Shown piece by piece: positions 52,676 to 64,000 of a DNA stretch of 64,000 nt. The notes under the pieces were generated by a model, which saw nothing but the letters and a program-made list of their open reading frames with translations, did not search any database and had not been told where the DNA came from. Position numbers and translations under genes: made by a program. Every line of letters starts with the position of its first letter. Position 1 is the first letter of the stretch. Source of the stretch: Synchiropus splendidus (Eukaryota; Chordata; Actinopteri; Syngnathiformes; Callionymidae); the NCBI RefSeq assembly GCF_027744825.2, contig NC_071334.1, positions 57,968,437 through 58,032,436 on the forward strand, written 5' to 3'.

Positions 52676-55356
52676 TGGCTGCATTTCCATCTGTTCGTGT
52701 TCTCAATGAGATGAAGAATGACGCTTTCAATGGCGAGCGGAGCAGTGAGAAGGTTTGAACCTGGACTCAAAAATGTGTGGAAGTGCTGCCCACCTTGAGA
52801 CTTGATGTGCACCATGAAGTCAACTCGGGATCTTAACTTACCATCCTGAAAATGGATTTTTAACACGCTATCTTGTCTTCCATTTAGTAACCCTCCCTGG
52901 TGTGACATGTTGTGTGACAAGTTCACTTCAATGCCTGTTTTGTGGAAGCACTTTATGATCTTAATGGTGCTGGATGATAGCAATAAAGTTGCGATCAAAA
53001 CTGTCTATTTTGGCACATTAAACAATCAAAGTTTGACTATTGATAATTCTGAGCAACTCGCTGCACATTGATGTTCTTTATGTTTCATAAATGCAAAAGA
53101 CATGAGTCTTAACAGTGTTTCCGAACAGTTGTGTGTGTGTTTGTGTGTTTGTCATTGCATTGTTTTTATAATGGATCATATGGCCGTAAAACCCTTTCTC
53201 TTATAGAACTTCAGCAGGAAATATGCAATACAAACGCAAGTATGTGTTTCTATGTCTGTGTGTGGTTCATCGTGTATGTATGAACAATGCCTGATGAATA
53301 AAGATCGATGGATTGATTATGATCTGGAGGATTTGCTGGATCACCATCATGGGTTTTGATGAATTATTATTGAATACTTAAAGCCTGTGTCAAACTCAAG
53401 GCCTGGGGGCCAAATCCATTCCGCCAAGCCATTCTTTGTGGCCAGCAGCTTGAAATGGAAATGGTAGCTTAAATGCTAATTTAAAGTAGCCAAGCTCTGA
53501 CATTTTTTGGTGCAGTCAGCGACTAATCTGAAAAATTCCACACAATGAGAAGAAGAAATGAGGAGGGATAAAAAATGACGTACAGCCTGTTTAGGCAGAT
53601 GGATGTTTAAAATGACAGTCGTATAGTTGAGTTGTAGAATATGCTAAGCATGAACAGTGCGGCACATTATTTAAGGTTTATTATCATTAAAGGACACACT
53701 AATTTAAATATCTCTCTACAGAAAAGAGGCTGCCGTGACATTTGAATCCAGTTGTGAATTTCCGCCCAGCGCAGAGCTCCTCCCTGAGGATGTCAGTGTG
53801 TGTGCGTGAGCAACCACTAGCTGGGCCACAGAGTTTCGCTCGTGTCTGCTTCATTACGAAATGACAAACCTGTGATTCCTCTTGTCCTCCGAGTCCTCCA
53901 ACAGAGAGCTCTGCTTTCACATGCAGATTGAATATGCTGGAGTTCAGATCAGGTTCCTCCTCCCACCGCTGACACCCTGCTGCGTATTAGCATGAGAGCA
54001 GACTGCATTGTGATGCTGTGCAGATTACAAAATAGCCATTTCCACCTCTGACTGTCTCACAGCGCTCAAAGCAGAGTCACATTAGCAAGAGCTGGGTGGG
54101 GGGTTGTGGAGGGGATGGGGATTTACAGAACAGAAAAGTGGGAAGGGAATGATGGATTGTCAATCAGAAATCTTTTTTTTTATTTTGCTGAGTTTTCCAA
54201 AGAAAATATCCACCCTCTTTATATAACATACGGTCAATATCCTATTTCAAGCAGACGAGAAGTGCCTACATCTCAATAATCTACCACTGTTACTCTACTA
54301 CTACAACAATCTCATTCAGTTGTTTGACAAGAGATGACACTTCTGTTGATGTTCCTAGTATTGTACTATAGCTAGAGTAAAAACATTTACATATTGTTGA
54401 ATAATTTCCATAAGCGTGAATCTAAAACATCTGCATGCAACTGGTGTGTGAATCCACTTTAGAAAAGATGCACTAGCGTTTAAGTGGTTTGTATTCTGCT
54501 CCTCAGAAGGACTTGGTTGGCTTTCCAAGGAGTGGCACAGCGATTACCATGTCAATGCATGGCTCAACGGTCGAGGCAGCCCATACATGTGTAAAGGTTG
54601 AAGGGAGGCCACCACTATTAAGACAGTTTCTAACAGCTAAAACGGCTTGTCAACATCACCAAGTCAACATTCCAGGCTTTGAGATTTAATGTAAAACCCA
54701 TTTCTTATAAATGTTTATAAATGTTTTTCAATTTAACTCAAAAGGTCTAGAGTTGACATCTCGATTAAACAATTACGTTTAATATTTAGATTAGGGCATC
54801 TGAATGATATTAAATATATATAAACGTTGAATTGCACGTCACAAATATTGGCAAATACTGCAGCAAAATCAGGTGTATCTTTATTTTTACAGGCTGCCCA
54901 TATCTGTGCCCCCCCTGAAGAATCACTTCACTTTCACATTTTTGCTCCGATAGATTTCCTTTTCTTAAATACATCGACATTTTGTCGAGCATCGCTTAAC
55001 TTGATGGCGTTTTGGAAATCCTCAAATTCGCGTGTATATTCAGCCGCAGACAGAAAGCGATTCGCGGTGGGCGGGACTTCCGGTGCCAGCAGGCCTGGAT
55101 GAGAGTCACCTGAGCGCCAGTGAAACACACGTCGGGGCACCGAGAGAGACGCAGCTCAGGAGACCAAACTGGTTCTTAATCCACATCCCAGTCCTTCTTT
55201 TAAACCACCGAGATCTTTCCACGCTCAGACCCAAAAATGAGGGAGTGGGACGCAACGTCTTGAACTTTTAACTTGGATTTTATTTTGTTGTGAACTTAGA
55301 AAACATCCGAATTTTGGACTGTATTTTTGTTTGTTTTGTTCGTGTGGGTTATCACA
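52676..55356. other. 3' flank of the WxxSW gene and spacer to tdgf1
   Basis: An AATAAA at 52982 is a probable poly-A signal; another lies near 53298. A hAT-type fragment (GTCAAACTCAAGGCCTGGGG) is at about 53390. The GC-rich stretch at 55050-55150 and the text up to 55356 probably form the tdgf1 promoter and 5' UTR. No other gene is seen. Confidence 0.5.
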
Positions 55357-57040
55357 ATGAAGGGCATGTTCAGGTAAGGTCGGCTGAAAATACGATCTAA
55401 TGAAAAAGAAAGGTTAATTAAATGTACAGTGTGAAATGCGTTGATGCTTGCAGGGTGTTCGTGTGGGCTGCGATCCACCTCTCTGTTGCAGCTCTGCCAA
55501 CGGCTGGTCAGTAACCTTCCAATATTTTCCTTGTATGATATTTATATGCCCTTTTAACGTTCAAATAAGCCGATCCACAAGAACAGCAGTTTGTTTATTT
55601 CAACATATAAATCTCGGCTAAACTTGCTCGCGGCCATTTTGATTGTATACATCGCACCACAGCATATCGAATTCATGAAGTCACGAAATAAAACAACTCA
55701 GCTTTACACTTAACCAGGTTTTAGTTTTTATATTTCTGATATAATTAATTGGTTAATCTTTTTAATGGTCTTTCTGAACAGAATAACTGCCATGGTTATT
55801 TTATTTTAATGAGACTTATTTACTTTTATTTTCAGGCTGTGAAGGAGAAGACTGTAACAAGACTCAGCTTGCAGCTTCACCATCATCTCCTGCTTCAGCG
55901 CTGAAATCCCAGCAAGCTTCAAAAGAGTTTTTGGACCAGTTTGCCCAAGTCAACTCTCCGAACAGCGGTGATCGCAAACACAGAGATGCCAGTGCTGTCT
56001 TGCCTTTCATCGGCCTCACAGCCAGTAAGTTGAAGTCCGGACTGTTCACGCTGTGACAGGGACGGGTCAGCTGACCCGCCGTCTTTGTGTTGTTTTTCTG
56101 TGACTTTCTGTGTTTGTTGTGATCCTTGGTGTTTGTGTGCTGATGGAAAGCAGAGGCAGGACAAGAATGTGCTGCCAGATGGAGGTTCTGGTTAACGTCA
56201 CAGATACAGAGGGAGGGGGGGGCTCTGAGGGCACCGCAGTGACAGGACTGTGAAGACAACTGTTTCAATGTTCTAGTCATTTACTTCCTCTGAAGCGACG
56301 TTCTTAAGTTTTCTCTCTTCCCACAGGTGCGGAGCAGAGTCGCACTTGCTGCAAGAACGGAGGAACGTGTATCCTGGGCAGCTTTTGTGCGTGTCCGCCG
56401 CACTTCACTGGCAGAAGCTGCGAGTACGACCAGCGTGTCAGGTAGTGACGCGTCCTTATTTTGCCTTGTCTAAACAGTCAACTCCTATTGTTAATATGTG
56501 TTGGGGCATTTCTTTTCTATAGGAGCTGTGGACTGATTCCTCACGGCGAGTGGGTCCGGAAGGGATGCTCTTACTGTCGCTGTGGTTATGGCGCCCTCCA
56601 CTGCTTCCCCCATGTTTTCCATAAAGACTGCGGTACGATTCTTCGTAGTTTTCCACTCCATTCATTCATTAAAGCGCCCACTGGAAAAGTCTTCTGTTAT
56701 TTACATATTGGAGCACCTCTCTCTTTGTTTACACCCACAAAAGTTTTTGTTGTCACTGGTCCCCCCTGAGCGTGAGCACGCCCCCCTCATTAACAGATCA
56801 ATGCATTTATTCAGATAATGCATGCACATTCCTACAACACAGCACATGCAGCATCTGAATGTCCTTGGCAATGTTGTTTTCCAAGAAGGAAGAGTTAAGA
56901 GTTTGCCTTTTCTCTGGTTTGCAGATGAGAACGGAGAGGTGCAGTGGTATCGGTCCTCTGCGGTCGGAACTCTTCACAGCACCGTGCTCCGACGCCCGTC
57001 CCTCCTCACGCTTGTGCTGCTGCTTCTTTTCTGCTGGTGA
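55357..57040 (+). CDS. tdgf1: Cripto / one-eyed pinhead EGF-CFC Nodal co-receptor
   Basis: Six exons: 55357..55373, 55454..55506, 55836..56024, 56327..56441, 56523..56632 and 56925..57040, all GT-AG and phase-consistent (600 nt, 199 codons plus stop). A signal peptide spans residues 1-22. The EGF-like domain (94-118) has [18 protein letters not shown], with Thr100 in the NGGTC context that is O-fucosylated in the family. The CFC domain (127-161) has [25 protein letters not shown] and HKDC. The C terminus is hydrophobic ([12 protein letters not shown]), as expected for GPI anchoring. The family presents Nodal to activin receptors in mesendoderm and left-right patterning. The tiny first exon is typical. 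A distal AATAAA is at 58019. Confidence 0.96.
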
Positions 57041-59849
<2,809 letters not shown>

Positions 59850-62077
59850 GTTCTGATCATACTACCAAGCCATGCCTGAGTACTATACCGACCTCTGCTG
59901 GCTGATATTGTAAACAACAATCGTTCAGTCAGAAACGTCGTCTTGTCGGATAAAATAAACGCACAGGCAAGTTCGAATTGATATACTGGTTATTCTCCAC
60001 TTTTGGAGGTTTCTCATTGATATCAAACTTTCTCTTGCCTCTCAGCCTTCAGGTCCTAACTAAGCCAAATGTCCTTTTTTTCAAGAACTGATCCTCTCAA
60101 GAATAGATGGAACAAGTCTCTCTCATACACACCTTTTGTTCAATAGTGAGCATATCTAGATGGACGACAAAAGGTATTGTCAGTAGGATCATGCAAGTGC
60201 ATTACAGTTTCAAGCACGTGCTATGAAAGGCAAGAAAAAGCTGAGCTCACCACAGACAGGATGAAAGACAGCTTCTGTGCTCAAGGTTACAGGGAGTGCA
60301 GTCAGCTGTTTTAATCCCAGTAGTGAAGTATGTGTTGATCCACTGCTGCTCTGATGGATATGTATAAAACTTATTGCAGGTGTGTGTGTGAGATCACAGT
60401 TTTGCCATGCCTTCCATGTGACGCCACTTACCACTGACTTAGACACGGCTGGCAAAGCAAGAATCTGTGCTTCACTCTTGATGATTTTTTCAGTAGTTAT
60501 TTTCTATATAATCCTCTCTCTCAAACATTGCTACATTAGCTTCTTTTTGGAGTATTATTTAATATGCAACTAAACATTTCCATATAGCTATTTTCGGGGG
60601 AAGACAAAAATACAGACCAAATATATATATGTATTTATATTTGTAATTCAAATATCAATGAATAGGAGGAACAAATGAACAATTTTTTTTTGGAGGTTTG
60701 ATCTGACTTCTGTGGCTCCCGGACCACACTTTGCCTCGTCTGCTCAAAAACTTCTATTTAGCAGTCTGTCTTTCCTATTTTGAACAAACCTTTCAAACCA
60801 CCATCACAGTCCAGATGACAGGACGCCTGCACTCTGTTTTTGCTGGTGAATTCTAGTATTGGTAGTCCATGTGACGGTCACCATTTTGGACGACCACAGT
60901 CTGGGTTATGCAGTTGCTTTGGTTGCAAGTCTCTTCCTTCCATTCCAACGCAGCATCATGGTGCCTCGGCACAGGACAGGACCCTGCGCACCCCTTAAAC
61001 ATCATTTAGGCCTAAGTCACAGACAACAACAATGACAATGGAACAAGTCAATGTTATCGTTCTTCAGATTATTATGTCAGTCGCTGAAGGAGCGACTGGG
61101 TGGCATCCTAACATAGAGGGTGAAGTGTAATGAAGAAGAGTTCACACACAGAACATGACCAACACCTGGCACACACATGCAACTACAGCGCCCACAATAG
61201 CAAACCCGGGGTGTAAAGACCACTAAATCTTCCATTAAGATCCTGGTGCCGTTTGGTTAAGCCACCTGACATCTGTGTTTTATGTGCCATGTTGTGCGGG
61301 TAATAATACAACTGGTGACAGATGAGCGGCAACAGAAATGCTGCAATGCCCGGGGACCTTGTGTTCTGTTCCAATGAAACTCTTAATACCAACTTATTGA
61401 GCAAACTCACCACAGGGATGGACTTCACCACGTCTGTTATGGTATTTGTATAGGATGGATCAGGATGGACCACCTGGAGGATTGACAGTGAGCTGACCAT
61501 ATCCTGAACCTGATGCTGGCAGTTCATGTGCCTCGTAACCATGGTAGGTCGCCTAACACCGTGATTCTTAACCTGCATGCCATATACAAAGTCGAGAACC
61601 TACTTAGTTTTGAGACAATCTTTTCAGATAATGCCTCCTAGTCAACTGTGAAACTTCAGTTGAATCACAAACTTCAATTGAAACTACTGAAACTTGCAGC
61701 TGAGTGTGAAGTAGGTAGGTGAGGATCAGGTCTTCAAAGTCTGAGAGCCTGGTCATCAGTTGCTTTGGTTTAACACCGCCTCATGTTGGCTTGACTCTCC
61801 ACAAGCAATAGAACAACATAGATAGCAGCCAAACCATCTGGCTCTAGTGTCAGGGAGCCTCATGAACCTCATCTCCCACTTGGCCATGAATGGCCCTGCA
61901 GCCGGTTTCTGGCAGAATTTGCTCTGAACTTGGTCCCAACTATTCAGTTGTCACTGATACGTGGATGGATCCAATTATTCATTGAATAATGCAAGAGTTT
62001 CCGCGGATTTGTAGCTGCTCTAAATTCTAAAAGATAAAAATAAAGTGATAGACAGTATTTATTTTTCGTCATTGAAG
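59850..62077. other. Gene-poor stretch
   Basis: No gene supported. It holds one copy of a 45-bp direct repeat (61911-61955) whose partner is at 63474-63518, and an ACCGTGATTCTTAACC hAT-type end at about 61558. Confidence 0.4.
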
Positions 62078-62515
62078 ACAAAATACAACAGAGCATGGAA
62101 GACATGATTCAAACAGCTGTGTGGGGGAGACCAATAGGTAACGGGGAGGAGTTACGTCCTCAGATAAGACACCAGTACGTGGCAGGAGGAAAACAATGGA
62201 CAGCAAGAGAGCAGACGATTCAGAATGAAGAGGAGGAGGTGAACCTGACCAGTAAGTGACCAACTCTCAGGATTAACTTCACTGCTCGTGAGCAGTAGTG
62301 AGGGGATGAAGAAAGGTCAGGAGTCATCAGTGCGTTTACTGTCATCAGGAGATGAACGCAGCTCGGCTCCACGACAAACAGAAGCTGAAGGCCTTCTGGG
62401 AGCAGAAGATCGTGCAGCACGGGGAGCAGATGGACGAGGAGGAGAGCCGGATGAGGAGCAGCGCTCTCGCACGGTCAGCAGCCGGGTCCACATTGACTGG
62501 GAGTCAGAAATAGGC
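62078..62515 (+). other. Candidate coding exons of an unidentified gene
   Basis: A putative exon 62078..62251 (AG before, GTAAGT after) is open in the frame DKIQQSMEDMIQTAVWGRP. A second begins after CATCAG at 62349. In the frame starting MNAARLHDKQKLKAFWEQK it has GC-rich third positions and a charged helical look (VQHGEQMDEEESRMRSS). The phase of the first exon would instead put the second in another frame (DERSSAPRQTEAE...). The gene model is therefore unresolved, but local coding signal is likely. Confidence 0.3.
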
Positions 62516-63171
62516 TGAAGTGGAGAACTGACTTCTAGCTCTGGGCTTACTATTGTACCTTGAGCTCCAAGTCCAGTCTCTACTGTTGCTATAGAGAATC
62601 GTTTCTCCAAGTCATATGCTTGCTGATGCTTTTTTCTGACCTAATACACTCAAACCTCTGAGCATGAGAGTCTCAGAAAACAACAAAACTGATTGGTTGG
62701 AATTAGCATGTATTTAACAAGAACTTCATGTAGTTCACCATATTTTTAATTCTGTGAAATTAAATGACATTTCTCATGTATTGTATGTAATTCTAAAAAA
62801 AAATCATATAACAAACCAAACTAAAATAATCGGAATAATCTGGCACATTTGACAATAACTGATTGTGGCAGTGATGTCATTTAAAAATAATTCTGTTTAA
62901 ATATATTAAAAAGCTAATTTGTGTTGTTTTCTCACAATAGTAATAACAATATGATTATCATTAATAGTGTGAACTCATTTCTTGTGTTTAGTTATTAGAA
63001 ATGGTCTCTATTTTTTAAGTGAGTAACAGTATTTATGATAATAAATGTTACCTGTCAAAAGATGGTTAGTCGCATTACCAATCATCCCTGGCCCCTTCAC
63101 TCCACACGTCTTAAGGTGACTAATGCAGCGAAAGCCTGCGACATGTTTGCAGCTCATCTGTCCGTCATCAC

Positions 63172-63449
63172 CTGGCAGCCTGAGAATGTTGATGAGGGGC
63201 CGAGGCGTTCGACATGTCAATCCCGGCGATCAGGGAGAATATCCCCAGACAGATGAGCAGAGGGCTGCAGATTAACCGACGCATGACGGAGCGCGCTGAC
63301 GGACGGACACCAGCTTCTACAGTCACAACAATATTTACCCAGTCGCACAAAACCATCACACACATGAACACACAACTGTCCCACAACATTAGTTTAGGTT
63401 TCACCGGACGCTTGGATGATTCATTTAAGCCCGAGAGGCTGGTGTCCAT
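63172..63449 (-). other. Candidate first exon with two membrane segments
   Basis: On the minus strand an ATG-started frame (MDTSLSGLNESSKRP) has two hydrophobic stretches (SCVFMCVMVLCDWVNIVVTV and CSPLLICLGIFSLIAG). It then reaches a possible donor CAG|GTGATG at 63172. The surrounding DNA is CpG-richer than its neighbours. No downstream exon could be joined, so this is a suggestion only. Confidence 0.3.
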
Positions 63450-64000
63450 CTCAGAAGTGCCCTCTGATGTTCAGGCAGAGTTTGCTCTGAACTCGGTCCC
63501 AACTATTCAGTCGTCACTCGTCCAAACCCAAATATAAGTGGCATAAGCCCTTTTCAAAGCGGGAGCAATTAAAGGTACAGTTCTGAAGCAATGTGCTGAG
63601 GGAAACACACACATTCTGTCGGGCTTTCAAAGAGCGTGACATGATAACAGAGGAAATGCTCTGTTAGTATTTTGTCATGACGGCTGACAACTTTTCTTTA
63701 GAGCCAGCTCGAGGGACCAAGCAGGTGTTGTGGGGGAGGCAAAGCTGATGTCTGATTTCATTGCTAATCTGATTTGTTCATGACAAGGGTTGTCAGTCCA
63801 TGGTCCTCCTCTTCTCCAAAGTCAGAGCAGCAGATCTTAAGACGCCATAAAGGATTGATGACCAATGCTGCAGATAGGAGCTGAAAGTAAAAGAAACTCG
63901 ATTCCCATACGACACAAAAGGATGCTTCCAAGCTGGCGCCTGTAGCACCACACACACCAGCTGTCATTTCGAGTCTCTTGACTTACTAACACACATTCGA

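Noticed and set aside
61183..61578. 131-codon minus-strand frame with VVHPDPSYTNTITDVVKSIP
   Set aside because: An exon-like look with a possible donor, but its phase does not fit the candidate exon at 63449-63172 and no homology is recognised.

Overview
This window is nuclear DNA from a ray-finned (teleost) fish. The evidence is GT-AG split vertebrate genes, AIG1/GIMAP-type GTPases in tandem, a cripto/one-eyed-pinhead co-receptor gene, and fish-style transposons (Tc1, hAT MITEs, an L1-like LINE, a Ty3/gypsy-type LTR element). There are no bacterial features, no CRISPR array and no rRNA or tRNA gene that I can support.

Layout. (1) 0.57-1.82 kb holds the first two coding exons of DNAJC25 on the minus strand; the gene runs off the left edge. 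(2) 1.9-6.8 kb is repeat-rich and gene-poor, with palindromic MITE-like DNA and a dead Tc1 transposase. (3) 6.8-23.3 kb is a GIMAP cluster made of three copies (A, B, C) of one head-to-head pair. Each pair has a minus-strand five-exon gene with two G domains (a P-loop-less pseudo-GTPase domain, then a P-loop domain) and a plus-strand two-exon gene with one G domain and a predicted N-myristoylation signal. I rebuilt the minus-strand genes from splice sites: in A and C all five exons join in one frame (433 and 424 codons). The middle pair B is decaying. Its two-domain gene carries a 364-bp insertion, and its partner has lost its start exon and C-terminal part and carries a 215-bp hAT-type MITE. 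(4) 23.3-27.3 kb has no gene I can support. (5) 27.3-42.9 kb is a tandem segmental duplication of about 4.1 kb. Each copy carries a small signal-peptide gene. The second copy is swollen by a 4.0-kb hAT-like element enclosing an internally deleted L1-like LINE, and by a 4.1-kb LTR retrotransposon. (6) 45.96-52.68 kb holds a five-exon, 1075-codon gene that I do not recognise: a proline/lysine-rich N-terminal part, a very long glutamate-rich centre, and about a dozen W-x-x-[S]-W motifs spread over four exons and both ends. (7) 55.36-57.04 kb is a complete six-exon tdgf1 (cripto) gene of 199 codons. (8) 57-64 kb contains microsatellites and a few candidate exons only.

How genes work together. The GIMAP pairs look co-regulated from short intergenic promoters (about 140-165 bp between start codons). 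A nucleotide-binding domain next to a pseudo-GTPase domain, with a probably lipid-anchored single-domain partner, would suit scaffolding at lymphocyte endomembranes, but that is inference. DNAJC25 (ER/membrane J protein) and tdgf1 (Nodal co-receptor) are unrelated neighbours. The most novel item is the WxxSW/glutamate-rich gene.
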